The notes under the pieces are model-generated. The model was not told the origin of the DNA. It ran no database searches and saw only the letters and a program-made list of their open reading frames with translations. Shown one piece after another: positions 22,783 through 31,786 of a stretch of 45,455 nt of DNA (position 1 is its first letter; every line of letters begins with the position of its first letter). The stretch covers positions 1 through 45,455 of the forward strand of contig NZ_VCCH02000066.1 in the NCBI RefSeq assembly GCF_005938675.2, read 5' to 3'. This stretch comes from Mycobacterium sp. KBS0706. Lineage in GTDB: Bacteria > Pseudomonadota > Alphaproteobacteria > DSM-16000 > Inquilinaceae. Made by a program: the position numbers and the translations under genes.

Positions 22783-23271
22783 TCAGGGGACAACGAAGGT
22801 GAGCGGGATCTCGGTCGTCGACTTGATTTCCTCCATGGCGAACATCGAGGTGACGTCCGCCAGCTCGATGCGCGCGATGATCTTCCGGTAGAGCGCGTCG
22901 TAGCTGCCGATATCCGCGACATAGGCCTTGAGCAGGTAGTCGATCTCGCCGCTCATGCGGTAGACGTCGACGACCTCCGGCAGGTCGCGCACGGCGCTGC
23001 TGAAGCGCTCGAGCCACTCGACCGTGTGCTGGTTCGTGCGGACGGCGATGAACACCGTCACGCCGACATTGAGGGCCGCCTTGTCGAGCAGCGCCACGCG
23101 CTTGCGGACGATGCCCGCCTGCTCCAGCTTCTGCACGCGGCGCCAGCACGGCGTGGCGGAGATGCCGGCCTTGGCCGCGAGGTCGGCCAGCGCGATCGTC
23201 GCATCCGCCTGCAGCGCCTTCAGGATCCTGAGGTCGATCTCGTCGAGCTTGAGCGATGTCGGCGGGGCCAT
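22783..23271 (-). CDS. Lrp/AsnC-family transcriptional regulator
   Basis: 162 aa from the ATG at 23271, with AGGAG about 9 nt upstream. N-terminal winged HTH: LDEIDLRILKALQADATIAL, then ADLAAKAGISATPCWRRVQKLEQAG across 32-56. C-terminal RAM (ligand-binding, oligomerising) domain from about 65, with VVDVYRMSGEIDYLLKAYV as the effector loop. It is divergent from a cysteine dioxygenase family gene 206 nt away. It therefore probably senses an amino acid, perhaps cysteine or a related thiol, and controls that gene. A GGCCGATCGGCC palindrome (23429-23440) in the shared region is a possible site. Confidence 0.87.
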   Translation of the reverse strand: MAPPTSLKLDEIDLRILKALQADATIALADLAAKAGISATPCWRRVQKLEQAGIVRKRVALLDKAALNVGVTVFIAVRTNQHTVEWLERFSSAVRDLPEVVDVYRMSGEIDYLLKAYVADIGSYDALYRKIIARIELADVTSMFAMEEIKSTTEIPLTFVVP

Positions 23272-23477
23272 GGCATGGGCTCCTGTCTGTGGCGGCAGCG
23301 ATCTCCGCCTTGAGTAGAGGACGCCGCTCGGGAAGCCAATGATAGAAGCAGAATCCGTCAAACCGGCCGACCGCGAAAGCCATTTCCCTCTGCCGGCCCT
23401 GTTTCCGCCAACAACGCAAACCCGTTCCGGCCGATCGGCCCTATCCTGTCCCTCATACGTCGAGAGGCAGGTCGGTC

Positions 23478-23990
23478 ATGAATCACACGGCAATGTCAGA
23501 TGCCTTCCGGCCCGCCGCGCGGTGGCGGATGCCGGCGACCCTGCCGGATTTCGGCGGATCGCCGCAGGCGATGCTGGAGCATTTCGCGGCCCATCCCGAG
23601 CTGATCTGCGATCTCGACCTGCAGCGCAATCCCGGCAGCTATGCCCGCACCCTGCTGTGGAGCGATGCCGAGACCAGCATCTGGGCCATCGTGTGGGACA
23701 GCGGCGCCCGGACGGCGATCCACGACCATCACTGCTCCTGCGCCTTCGGCATCGTCAGCGGCCGCCTGACCGAGTTCCGCTTCCGGGCGCTGGACAAGGT
23801 GCGGGTGGCAAGGTCCTGGGAAACCGCGCACCGGCCGGGCGACATCGCCTGCCTGGCGACGACCCAGCCCAACATCCATCAGATGGTCAATGACAGCGGC
23901 GCGATCGCGATCTCGCTGCACATCTACGGCTTCGATCCCCGCGTGCACGACTCCTCGGTCGACCGGGAATACGTGGCCGCGCGGATCTGA
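23478..23990 (+). CDS. Cysteine dioxygenase family protein (cupin)
   Basis: 170 aa. The iron-binding residues of the thiol dioxygenase cupin are visible: His82 and His84 in IHDHHCSC and His134 in PNIHQMVN. A Cys two to four residues after the first His pair and a Tyr near 150 (SLHIYGFD) are placed like the Cys-Tyr crosslink pair of cysteine dioxygenase. The family oxidises cysteine or related thiols (mercaptopropionate, mercaptosuccinate) to sulfinates with O2. It is divergent from an Lrp regulator. An ATG at 23493 is an alternative start. The exact thiol cannot be told from sequence. Confidence 0.82.
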   Translation: MNHTAMSDAFRPAARWRMPATLPDFGGSPQAMLEHFAAHPELICDLDLQRNPGSYARTLLWSDAETSIWAIVWDSGARTAIHDHHCSCAFGIVSGRLTEFRFRALDKVRVARSWETAHRPGDIACLATTQPNIHQMVNDSGAIAISLHIYGFDPRVHDSSVDREYVAARI

Positions 23991-24009
23991 GGGTCCTTCC
24001 CGTCCGGGA

Positions 24010-25755
24010 TCAGCCCCCTGCGCTCGCCTGCAGCACCGGGGCGCCGTGGGTGTGCGGGATCTTGTCGGCGAACACCTTGACGAAATCGTCCACCGCATGG
24101 TCCGGCGCGGGCGGCCGCAGCGCCTCGTCCGTGTAGGCCGCAGCCGCCGGGTCGGCCTGCACCCGCTTCATGATCACGCGGTAGCGCCGGAGCAGGGTGA
24201 GCCACTGCGCGGCCACCTTGACGAACTCGGCGGCGCGGCGGGGATAGAAGATCAGCGGGTTCTCGATCGGCAGGCCGTGCCGCCGCTGGGTCCGCAGCTT
24301 GCGGCGGGCATAGCCGAACTGGAGCGGATGCACGCCCTCGATCCGCGACGCGCCGGAGAACACGGTGAGGATGTCGGCGATCTTCTTGAGGCTGAGGCCG
24401 CTGACCGCGGCGCGCCGCAGCACCGTCTCGACATGGTCGTCGGTGTAGTAGCGGGCCCAGGCATCGCGATAGACGCCGTCCCACTCCTCCTTCGACATCA
24501 TCGCATGCCCGGTGCAGACATGCTCGAGGTCGTATTTGTTCATGTCCGGGTCCATCGGCACCTGCTTGAGATACAGGTTCTTGTGGTCCTCCGAGCCGGG
24601 CAGCGGCGTCAGGCAGAAGAATTCGAGAATGTCGATCGGCAGCTCGCGCTTGATGATCTCGATGTCGCGGGCGATGCTCTGCGGCGTGTCGGTCGGGAAG
24701 CCGAGGATGTAGCCGGCCCAGGTCATCACCTTCTGATGGCGCCAGGCCTGCAGCATCTCCCGATATTCCCAGATCTTGTTCTGGCGCTTCTTGGTGTTGA
24801 GCAGCGATTCCGGGTTGATGTTCTCAAGCCCGATGAAGACGGCGTTGCAGCCGGCGCGCGCCGCCTTCTCGATGAAGCCCGGGATGCGGTGGCACAGCGT
24901 ATCGACCTGCAGCACCAGACGGATCCGGAAGCGGTGCTGCTCGCGCAGCTCGATCAGCCGGTCGAGGATCGGCTCCCAGTTGCGGTTGCGGGCGAAGTTG
25001 TCGTCGGTGACGAAGAAGCGGGTCACGCCTTGCGCCTGGTTGGCACGCACGATCGCCTCGACGTCGTCCGCGGTGCGGTAGCGCGACTTCCGACCCTGCA
25101 CATTGATGATGGTGCAGAACGAGCATTGGAACGGGCAGCCGCGCCCGGCATCGAAGCTGGTGTAGTGGCCGGCGATCCGCCGCACCACGTCGCGCGGCAG
25201 GATCGGCAGCGTCGCCGCCTCCATCTCGGGCATGTCGGCGAGATAGTTGTAGATCGGCTTGAGCTGCCCGGCAGCGATGTCGCGCAGCAGGGCGCCGAGG
25301 CGGCCCTCGCCCTCGCCGGCATACAGGCTGATGCCGAGATCGAGCGCCTGCTGCAGGTCGGCCGGCAGCTCCGGCAGCATCGAGATGCAGCCGCTGACAT
25401 GGAAGCCGCCGATCACCACCGGCAGGCCGGCGGCGCGGAACTGGCGTCCGAGATCGAGCGCGCGGGGATACTGGTTCGACTGCACGCCGACCAGCGCCAC
25501 GAAGCCGGCCCCCGCCTCGCGGATGCGGCGCGTGACGGCGCCGACATCGACGACGGTGTTGCACTCGTCATAGGCCTCGATGGCGATGTCGACATCCGGC
25601 CCGAGCACCCGCTCCGCGGCGCATTCCGTCAGCAGGCCGTGGACGCTGGCGAGGCTGTTGGACGGGATGGTCGACCGCCGCCATTGGATGACATAGCCGT
25701 CGTCGTCGTAATGCGACGGCTTGACCAGAACGATCCGAAACGCCCTTGCCCCCAT
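24010..25755 (-). CDS. Radical SAM protein with N-terminal B12-binding-like domain
   Basis: 581 aa from the ATG at 25755 (GGAG about 10 nt upstream). Residues 8-165 look like a cobalamin-binding Rossmann fold (IVLVKPSHYDDDGY; VVIGGFHVSG), but the DxHxxG motif for base-off B12 is not seen. At the expected place it reads YDECNTVVDVG. The 4Fe-4S motif is CPFQCSFC (C207-x3-C211-x2-C214), followed by FFVTDDNFARN, IGLENINPESLL and GYILGFPTDTP. Such proteins act in methylation, lipid or natural-product chemistry. The gene stands alone, so no substrate can be named. The C-terminal 100 or so residues are basic and helical. Confidence 0.82.
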   Translation of the reverse strand: MGARAFRIVLVKPSHYDDDGYVIQWRRSTIPSNSLASVHGLLTECAAERVLGPDVDIAIEAYDECNTVVDVGAVTRRIREAGAGFVALVGVQSNQYPRALDLGRQFRAAGLPVVIGGFHVSGCISMLPELPADLQQALDLGISLYAGEGEGRLGALLRDIAAGQLKPIYNYLADMPEMEAATLPILPRDVVRRIAGHYTSFDAGRGCPFQCSFCTIINVQGRKSRYRTADDVEAIVRANQAQGVTRFFVTDDNFARNRNWEPILDRLIELREQHRFRIRLVLQVDTLCHRIPGFIEKAARAGCNAVFIGLENINPESLLNTKKRQNKIWEYREMLQAWRHQKVMTWAGYILGFPTDTPQSIARDIEIIKRELPIDILEFFCLTPLPGSEDHKNLYLKQVPMDPDMNKYDLEHVCTGHAMMSKEEWDGVYRDAWARYYTDDHVETVLRRAAVSGLSLKKIADILTVFSGASRIEGVHPLQFGYARRKLRTQRRHGLPIENPLIFYPRRAAEFVKVAAQWLTLLRRYRVIMKRVQADPAAAAYTDEALRPPAPDHAVDDFVKVFADKIPHTHGAPVLQASAGG

Positions 25756-25927
25756 GGCGTTCACTCTCCACACGTTGGTGGTCGCAATGGAACTCCGGCA
25801 TCCGGGCCGATACGGCCCCCCGATCACACCCGAACGCCGCCCAATTGACTCATCGCAATTTTTGTAATTGATGCACGATCATTGTGAGTCTGTCACCGCA
25901 ATTCCGTTCGCGGCGTAATAGCCTATG

Positions 25928-26884
25928 TCAGGACTTTTGCCGGTATTTGAAGGAATCATTGATTCGTCCGACGATATAGTCGCCGGCGTCGACCGGCGGA
26001 TAGTGCGCCTCCTCCCCTGCCCCGAGGTTCAGGTCGCGCGGATCGACCGCGGCGGTATAGGTCGGATCGTAGAAGGTGGCGATCGACAGGCGCTTGCGGC
26101 CGCTGCGGTTCACCACCCGATGCGGGGTCGAGGCGAAGCGGTCGTTCGACCAGCGCGCCAGCAGGTCGCCGACATTGATCACGAAGGTGCCGTCGACCGG
26201 CACGGCGTCGATCCACTGGCCGTCCTTGCGCTGGACCTCCAGCCCGCCGGTCTGGTCCTGCCACAGCAGGGTGATGCAGCCATAGTCGGTGTGCGGCGCC
26301 ACGCCGAACTGCTCGGCGCCGAGATCGGGCGGCTGCGGCGGGTAGAACACCGCCTGGGTGCGCTGCATGCGCTTCGTATAGCGTTCGGCGAAGAAGTCCG
26401 GCGCGATGCCGAGGCTAAGCGCCACGGCCCGCAGCAGGTGGGCGCCGCAGACGCCGATCGCCTCGTAGTAGCGGTAGAAGTCGCGCTGCACCTCCGGCAT
26501 GAAGGCCGGCCAGTTGTTCGGCCCGCGCAGCGCCTGGCCGGCCAGCACGTCGGGGTCGTCCTCCGGCAGCTCCAGCCCGGTCGAGAAGAACTCCTTGTAG
26601 TCGGGCTTCTTGGCCCCGTACATCAGCGCCCCGCCGATCTCGTGGAAGCCGCGGTGGCGCTGGTTGACCTTGACCTGGCGCTTGGTCTCGACCGGCAGGT
26701 CGAAGAAGCGCCGCATGGTGGCGACCGCCGCCTCGATCACATCCTGCTTCACGCCGTGGTTGCGGATGTAGAAGAAGCCGACCTGGGTGCAGGCCGCATG
26801 GATCTGTGCCGCCGCCACCGCCGTGCCCGCCGGGTCGCCGGCGACCACGGGCGCGAAATCGATGATCGGAAGGGTCTCGGTCAT
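25928..26884 (-). CDS. Isopenicillin N synthase-like 2-oxoglutarate/Fe(II) dioxygenase
   Basis: 318 aa from the ATG at 26884 (GGGAGG upstream). The N-terminal DIOX_N part starts LPIIDFAPVV and includes GFFYIRNHGV (36-45). The jelly-roll core holds the iron triad His198, Asp200 (HTDYGCITLL) and His255 (STPHRVVN), and the RxS co-substrate motif KRLSIATF (264-271). It is the last gene of an amino-acid-type ABC transporter operon: the ATPase gene ends 1 nt before its start. It probably oxidises or hydroxylates the imported amino acid or derivative. It is not expected to make penicillin; that is only the family name. Confidence 0.87.
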   Translation of the reverse strand: MTETLPIIDFAPVVAGDPAGTAVAAAQIHAACTQVGFFYIRNHGVKQDVIEAAVATMRRFFDLPVETKRQVKVNQRHRGFHEIGGALMYGAKKPDYKEFFSTGLELPEDDPDVLAGQALRGPNNWPAFMPEVQRDFYRYYEAIGVCGAHLLRAVALSLGIAPDFFAERYTKRMQRTQAVFYPPQPPDLGAEQFGVAPHTDYGCITLLWQDQTGGLEVQRKDGQWIDAVPVDGTFVINVGDLLARWSNDRFASTPHRVVNRSGRKRLSIATFYDPTYTAAVDPRDLNLGAGEEAHYPPVDAGDYIVGRINDSFKYRQKS

Positions 26885-26885
26885 C

Positions 26886-27701
26886 TCATCCTCCCACTGC
26901 TTCGGCCGGCGCGTCCTGCCAGAAGGCGTTGCGCCGGCGGTAATTGTCCAGGAACTGGCGGATCCGCGCATGCCCGTCCTCGAGGAAGATCTGCCGCGGC
27001 GGCCCCTTGGCCAGGATCCGGCCCTCGTCGACGAACACCACTGAGGTCGCGACCTGGGCGGCGAAGCCCATCTCATGCGTCACCACCACCATGGTCATGC
27101 CGTCGCGGGCCAAAGCTCGCATCACCTCCAGCACCTCTCCGACCAGCTCGGGGTCGAGCGATGAGGTCGGCTCGTCGAACAGCATGATCTCCGGCTCCAT
27201 CGCCAGCGCCCGGGCGATCGCCACGCGCTGTTGCTGGCCGCCGGAGAGCTGCGAGGGGTAGGACCCGCCCTTGCCGGCCAGCCCGACCCGGTCGAGCGCG
27301 GCCTGGGCCTTCTGCGCGGCCTCGGCGCGGGGCAGCCGGCGGACCCGGATCAGCGCCTCGGCGACATTGCCCAGCGCGGTCATGTGCGGCCACAGGTTGA
27401 ACTGCTGGAACACCATGCCGACATTGCGCCGCGCCTTGCGGATCCCGGCCTCGCCCATGCGTTGGCGCTTGCCGTTCTTCGTGACGAAGCCGATCGGCTC
27501 GCCGTCGATGCGGATCTCGCCGGCATCGTGCTCCTCGAGGAAGACCATGCAGCGCAGCAGCGTGCTCTTGCCCGAGCCGGAGGGGCCGACGATGCAGACC
27601 ACCTCGGACTGGTCGATCTCAAGATCGACACCCTTGAGCACCCGAGTCGCCCCGAACTGCTTGGTGACGCCGGTCAGCTGGATCAGGGCCCGCCGGGTCA
27701 T
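26886..27701 (-). CDS. ABC transporter ATP-binding protein, polar amino acid type
   Basis: 271 aa; start at 27701 with ATGA overlap to the upstream permease gene. Walker A GPSGSGKST (39-47), Q-loop VFQQFNLWPHM, signature LSGGQQQRVAIARAL, Walker B EIMLFDEPTSSLDPE, and H-loop VVVTHEMGFA are intact. It belongs to the GlnQ/HisP-type family that powers uptake of amino acids. A short insertion (GFVTKNGKRQRMGE) after strand 4 is common in this group. It pairs with the two permeases and the binding protein upstream. Confidence 0.92.
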   Translation of the reverse strand: MTRRALIQLTGVTKQFGATRVLKGVDLEIDQSEVVCIVGPSGSGKSTLLRCMVFLEEHDAGEIRIDGEPIGFVTKNGKRQRMGEAGIRKARRNVGMVFQQFNLWPHMTALGNVAEALIRVRRLPRAEAAQKAQAALDRVGLAGKGGSYPSQLSGGQQQRVAIARALAMEPEIMLFDEPTSSLDPELVGEVLEVMRALARDGMTMVVVTHEMGFAAQVATSVVFVDEGRILAKGPPRQIFLEDGHARIRQFLDNYRRRNAFWQDAPAEAVGG

Positions 27702-28366
27702 GACGCCGGCACCAGGAAGCGGCCGACCCGGCGCTCGGCCCAGCGGCCGAAGCCGGCGGCGACCTCGACCAGGCCCCAATAGATCAGCGCCAGGGCCAAA
27801 GTCGTCTCGACGAAGGCGAAGGTCTCGGCGCCGATGCCGCGGATGACGAAGGTCAGCTCGGGAATGGTGACGATCGACAGAATGGCAGTCTCCTTGCTGA
27901 GGAGGATGACCATGTTGACCAGCGCCGGCAGGATCACCACCAGCATCTGCGGCAGCACGATCCGCATCAGGATAGTGGCGCGGCCCATGCCGAGGCAGGC
28001 GGCGGCCTCGATCTGGCCCTTCGGCACGGATTCGAAGCCGGCGCGGAAGATCTCGGCGAAATAGGCGCCGGCATAGAGGCCGAGTCCCAGCAGCCCGGCC
28101 TCGATCGGGTCGAGCACCAGGCCGAAGCCGGGGCCGCCGTAATAGAGGATGAAGAGCTGCACCAGGAAGGGCGTGCCGCGGACGACCTCGATCACCACCC
28201 GCACCGCGGCGCGGACCACCCGGCCGAGGCCGCGCTGCATCAGCGCCAGGACGAAGCCGAGGACGAGGCCGATGACGACGCCGGCGATCCAGGTGCCGAG
28301 AGTGACGCCGAGGCCGGACAGCACTTCGTCCCAGCGGTCGAGGATGATGGCGGGATCGAAGCTCAT
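27698..28366 (-). CDS. Amino acid ABC transporter permease (second)
   Basis: 222 aa from the ATG at 28366, which overlaps the stop of the upstream permease by 4 nt. Five or so membrane helices are visible, with the HEQ/His-Met-type signature GTPFLVQLFILYYGGPG near 74-90 and the EAA loop QIEAAACLGMGRATILMRIVLP. It forms the membrane pair with the next permease. The C-terminus RRVGRFLVPAS ends in the ATGA overlap with the ATPase gene. Confidence 0.9.
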   Translation of the reverse strand: MSFDPAIILDRWDEVLSGLGVTLGTWIAGVVIGLVLGFVLALMQRGLGRVVRAAVRVVIEVVRGTPFLVQLFILYYGGPGFGLVLDPIEAGLLGLGLYAGAYFAEIFRAGFESVPKGQIEAAACLGMGRATILMRIVLPQMLVVILPALVNMVILLSKETAILSIVTIPELTFVIRGIGAETFAFVETTLALALIYWGLVEVAAGFGRWAERRVGRFLVPAS

Positions 28367-29016
28367 CGCCCGGCCCCCAGCCGCCGCTGCAGCCACAGGC
28401 CGAGGCCGGACAGAACGAGGTTCAGCACCAGGTACAGCACGCCGCCGGCGAGGTAGATCTCGAGCGGCCGGTAGCTGGTGGCGACGATGTTCTGGCTGAC
28501 CCGGGTCAGCTCCGCCACCCCGACCACCGAGATCAGCGACGACGCCTTCAGGATCATGGTGCACTCATTGACCAGCGCCGGCATGGTCAGGCGCAGCGCC
28601 AGCGGCACCCGGATGCGCCAGAGCACCTGGGACGGCCGGAAGCCGAGCAGCCGCGCCGCCTCCAGCTGTCCGCTGGCAACGCCGAGGAAGCCGCCGCGCA
28701 GGATCTCCGCCATATAGGCCGCGGTGCACAGCGCCAGCGCCGCGATCGCCGCGACCAGCGGCGGCACGTCGATGCCGATGAAGGGCAGCAGGTAGAACAC
28801 CAGCAGCAGCTGCACCAGCAGCGGCACGCCGCGGAAGAAGCTGACATAGAGCGTGCCGGCCCGGCGCGGCCCGGGCCGGTGCGACAGCCGCAGCAGGCAG
28901 ATGCCGACCGCGAGCAGGAAGCCGATGCCGAGCGACACGGCCGAGACCCAGAGGGTCGTGACCGCGCCCTTCAGCAGCAGCGGCAGGCTCTTCAGGATGA
29001 CGGCCGTGCTGAACAC
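28363..29016 (-). CDS. Amino acid ABC transporter permease (first)
   Basis: 217 aa from a GTG at 29016, supported by GAGAGGG 5-6 nt upstream. The layout is the same as its partner: GVPLLVQLLLVFYLLPFIG and the EAA loop QLEAARLLGFRPSQVLWRI, then VPLALRLTMPALVNE. It lies 23 nt behind the binding protein gene. The two permease genes are similar enough to have come from a duplication, as usual in polar amino acid uptake systems. Confidence 0.9.
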   Translation of the reverse strand: MFSTAVILKSLPLLLKGAVTTLWVSAVSLGIGFLLAVGICLLRLSHRPGPRRAGTLYVSFFRGVPLLVQLLLVFYLLPFIGIDVPPLVAAIAALALCTAAYMAEILRGGFLGVASGQLEAARLLGFRPSQVLWRIRVPLALRLTMPALVNECTMILKASSLISVVGVAELTRVSQNIVATSYRPLEIYLAGGVLYLVLNLVLSGLGLWLQRRLGAGR

Positions 29017-29039
29017 CGGACCCTCTCAGGCAACCGGTC

Positions 29040-29867
29040 TCAGACGTTCGGGTCGGTCACCGTGGCGGGCACGTCCATCTCGACCCCGAACCACTTCTTC
29101 TGGATCGCGGCGAGACGGCCGTCGGCCTTCATCTTGGCCAGGGCGGCGTCGATCGCGTCGAGCAGCGGCGCGCTGTCCGCATCCTTGCGGCCGAGATAGC
29201 CGAAATAGACCTTCTTGCCGAAGGGCGGCATCACGACCTCGAAGGTCTCCGACCGCTGCTGCGCGACATAGGCGATGTTCGGCAGCGAGTTGCCGACGGC
29301 GACGATGCGGCCGGCCGCGAGATCGGCATAGGCCTGATTGTTGTCGACATATTCGCGCACCTCGGTCTTGCCCGGCAGGGTCGCGACATAGGCCTTGAGC
29401 TGCTCCAGCTGCGACGAGGCCTTGCCGGCGCCGACCACCTTGCCGGCGATGTCCTCGGGCTTCGCCACGGAGGTGTCGCCGGCCCGCTTGAGCAGGGCGA
29501 CCGAGGCGTCGGCGATCGGCGAGGTGAAGCGGTAGCGCTCCATCCGCGCCTTGGTGATCGTCACCGGCCCGGCGACGATCTGGAACTTGCCGGCTTCGAG
29601 CCCCGGCAGGACGCTGTCCCAGGGCAGGTCGACGAAGCTGATCTTGACCCCGAGCTCCTTGCCGATCGCATCGAAGACCTCGACGTTCAGCCCCTTGTGC
29701 TCGCCATCCTCGGAGAAGTCGAACGGCGCGAACTGCATCTCGGTGCCGATCACCAGCTCGCCGGACGACTTCACCTGGCTCAGCAGATCGGCCGCATGCC
29801 CCTGCGGCGCCGCGGCCAGGCTTCCCACGGCCATCAGGCCGGCAACGAACGCTCCCAGAACCCGCAT
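29040..29867 (-). CDS. Amino acid ABC transporter substrate-binding protein (family 3)
   Basis: 275 aa from the ATG at 29867 (GGAGG 7 nt upstream). Signal peptide of about 25 residues (MRVLGAFVAGLMAVGSLAAA, then a probable cut after GHAA), so periplasmic. The mature protein begins DLLSQVKSSGELVIGTEMQFAPF, split around residue 26-48, followed by KGLNVEVFDAIGKELGVKISFVD and WDSVLPGLEAGKFQIVAGPVTIT, the standard SBP_bac_3 pattern. It is the first gene of a five-gene operon: binding protein, two permeases, ATPase, dioxygenase. The ligand is probably an amino acid or amine, not further resolved. Confidence 0.9.
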   Translation of the reverse strand: MRVLGAFVAGLMAVGSLAAAPQGHAADLLSQVKSSGELVIGTEMQFAPFDFSEDGEHKGLNVEVFDAIGKELGVKISFVDLPWDSVLPGLEAGKFQIVAGPVTITKARMERYRFTSPIADASVALLKRAGDTSVAKPEDIAGKVVGAGKASSQLEQLKAYVATLPGKTEVREYVDNNQAYADLAAGRIVAVGNSLPNIAYVAQQRSETFEVVMPPFGKKVYFGYLGRKDADSAPLLDAIDAALAKMKADGRLAAIQKKWFGVEMDVPATVTDPNV

Positions 29868-30134
29868 CAAATGCCTCCACCATCCCTGTTCTTTGTCGAC
29901 CGCACGGCGTCGAGCGCCGCGCGGCTCCTGCGGTCTTAGACTTTGCCCTCCCCGGAGACAACCGCGCGGTCCGTGCCGCCGCGGTTTCGGCAACGGTGTC
30001 CGGACCTGTCCATGCCTGTCAAGCGGCAGCTTTCCCCCGGTTTTCCCTGTGGCTGCGACCGGCTTTCCCCTTATCCTCTGTGAAAGGCGGCGCCCGCAGC
30101 GACAGAGGGCGCCGTGACAGACAGGGAGGACGCG

Positions 30135-31775
30135 ATGCTCGGGCGGATGCAGCACGAACCCTTGCTGATCGGCGAGTTGCTGGAGCATGCGGCCCGCTTC
30201 CATCGGAGCGCGCGGGTCGTCACCCAGCGCCGTGATGGCAGCATCGTCACCCATTCCTACCCCGAGATCGCCGCCCGCACCGCCCGGCTGGCCCATGCCC
30301 TGGCCGGGCGCGGCGTGGCGCAGGGCGAGCGGCTGGCGACGCTGGCCTGGAACGACCACCGGCATCTCGAGCTGTATTACGGCGTCAGCGGCATCGGCGC
30401 GGTGTGCCACACGGTCAATCCGCGGCTGTTCCCGGACCAGATCGCCTACATCCTGGCCGATGCCGGCGACACCCATCTGTTCCTCGACCCGATGTTCCTG
30501 CCCATCCTGGCCGGAATCGGCGACCGGCTGCCGCCGGCCCTGAAGACCCTGGTGCTGCTGGAGCCGCCGGCCGAGCCGCCAGCGCCCGCCCTGGCCGCCC
30601 GCGTCGAGATCCTGGACTATGAGGATCTCCTCGCCGGCCATCCCGACGCCTTCGACTGGCCGGTGCTGGACGAGAACACGGCCGCCTTCCTCTGCTATTC
30701 CTCCGGCACCACCGGCGAACCGAAAGGCGTGCTGTCCTCGCATCGCTCGACCCGGCTGCACGCCTATGCGGCCAACCAGCCGGACGCCTTCGGGCTGCGC
30801 GCCACCGACACCGCCATGCCGGTGGTGTCGATGTTCCACGTCAACGCCTGGGGCATCCCCTTCAAGGCGCCGCTCGCCGGCGCATCCCTGGTGCTGCCAG
30901 GGCCGCGGCTGGACGGCGCCTCGCTGTTCCGGCTGATCGAGGCGACCGGCGTCACCGCGTCCGCCGGCGTGCCGACGATCTGGCTCGGCCTGCTGGCCCA
31001 TCTGCGCGAAAGCGGCCAGCGCTTCACCCGCCCGCCGCGGCTGGTGATCGGCGGCTCGGCCTGCCCGCTGCCGCTGATCGAGGCGTTCGAGCGCGACTAC
31101 GGCGTCGAGATCGGCCATGCCTGGGGCATGACCGAGACCAGCCCGATCGGCGTCTTCAACGCGCCGAAGCCGGAGACGGCCGGCTGGAGCGAAGCCGAGC
31201 AGCGCGCGCTGAAGCGCAAGCAGGGTCGGCCGATCCCCGGCATCCGGCTGCGCATCGCCGATGCCGAGGGAAGCGACGTGCCGGCGGACGGCGTCGCCTT
31301 CGGCGAGATCCTGGTGCGCGGCCCCTGGGTTGCCGCCGCCTATTTCGGCCGCGACGACGACCCCGCCTTCACCCCGGACGGCTGGTTCCGCACCGGCGAC
31401 GTCGCCACCATCGACGGCAGCGGCTATGTCGAGATCGTCGACCGGGCCAAGGATGTGATCAAGTCGGGCGGCGAATGGATCAGCTCGATCGCGCTGGAGA
31501 ACATCGCCGTCGGCCACCCGAAGCTGCGCGAGGCCGCGGTGATCGGCGCCAGCCACCCGAAATGGGACGAGCGGCCGGTGCTGATCGCGGTGCCGGCCGA
31601 GGGCGCGGCCCCGACCCGGGACGAGATCCTGGCCTGGTTCGACGGCAAGGTCGCGAAATGGTGGCGGCCGGACGACGTGGTGTTCGTCGACGAACTGCCC
31701 CACACCGCCACCGGCAAGCTGCTGAAGAGCGAGCTGCGCAAGCGGTATCGGGACCATCTGGCGAAGGACGCGTAG
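30135..31775 (+). CDS. AMP-dependent fatty-acyl-CoA synthetase
   Basis: 546 aa from the ATG at 30135 (GGGAGGA upstream). Adenylate-forming motifs: P-loop YSSGTTGEPKG (near 195-205), HVNAWGIPF, GWGMTET-like HAWGMTETSPIG, GWFRTGDVATID, and the C-terminal VDRAKDVIKSGGEWIS hinge with the catalytic Lys in TATGKLLKSELR. It activates a carboxylic acid, probably medium- or long-chain, to the acyl-CoA through an acyl-AMP. It is divergent from the amino acid transporter operon and monocistronic; the next gene (proB) is convergent, 11 nt away. The N-terminus MLGRMQHEPLLIGELLEHA is typical of the long-chain group. Confidence 0.88.
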   Translation: MLGRMQHEPLLIGELLEHAARFHRSARVVTQRRDGSIVTHSYPEIAARTARLAHALAGRGVAQGERLATLAWNDHRHLELYYGVSGIGAVCHTVNPRLFPDQIAYILADAGDTHLFLDPMFLPILAGIGDRLPPALKTLVLLEPPAEPPAPALAARVEILDYEDLLAGHPDAFDWPVLDENTAAFLCYSSGTTGEPKGVLSSHRSTRLHAYAANQPDAFGLRATDTAMPVVSMFHVNAWGIPFKAPLAGASLVLPGPRLDGASLFRLIEATGVTASAGVPTIWLGLLAHLRESGQRFTRPPRLVIGGSACPLPLIEAFERDYGVEIGHAWGMTETSPIGVFNAPKPETAGWSEAEQRALKRKQGRPIPGIRLRIADAEGSDVPADGVAFGEILVRGPWVAAAYFGRDDDPAFTPDGWFRTGDVATIDGSGYVEIVDRAKDVIKSGGEWISSIALENIAVGHPKLREAAVIGASHPKWDERPVLIAVPAEGAAPTRDEILAWFDGKVAKWWRPDDVVFVDELPHTATGKLLKSELRKRYRDHLAKDA

Positions 31776-31786
31776 GCCGGCCGGCC

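Noticed and set aside
25847..25890. Inverted repeat GACTCA ... TGAGTC upstream of the radical SAM gene
   Set aside because: Arms are only 6 bp with a 32-nt spacer; no promoter context, so it may be random.
25928..26884. Beta-lactam biosynthesis gene
   Set aside because: The family name only; no ACV synthetase or other cluster genes are present and the gene sits in an uptake operon.
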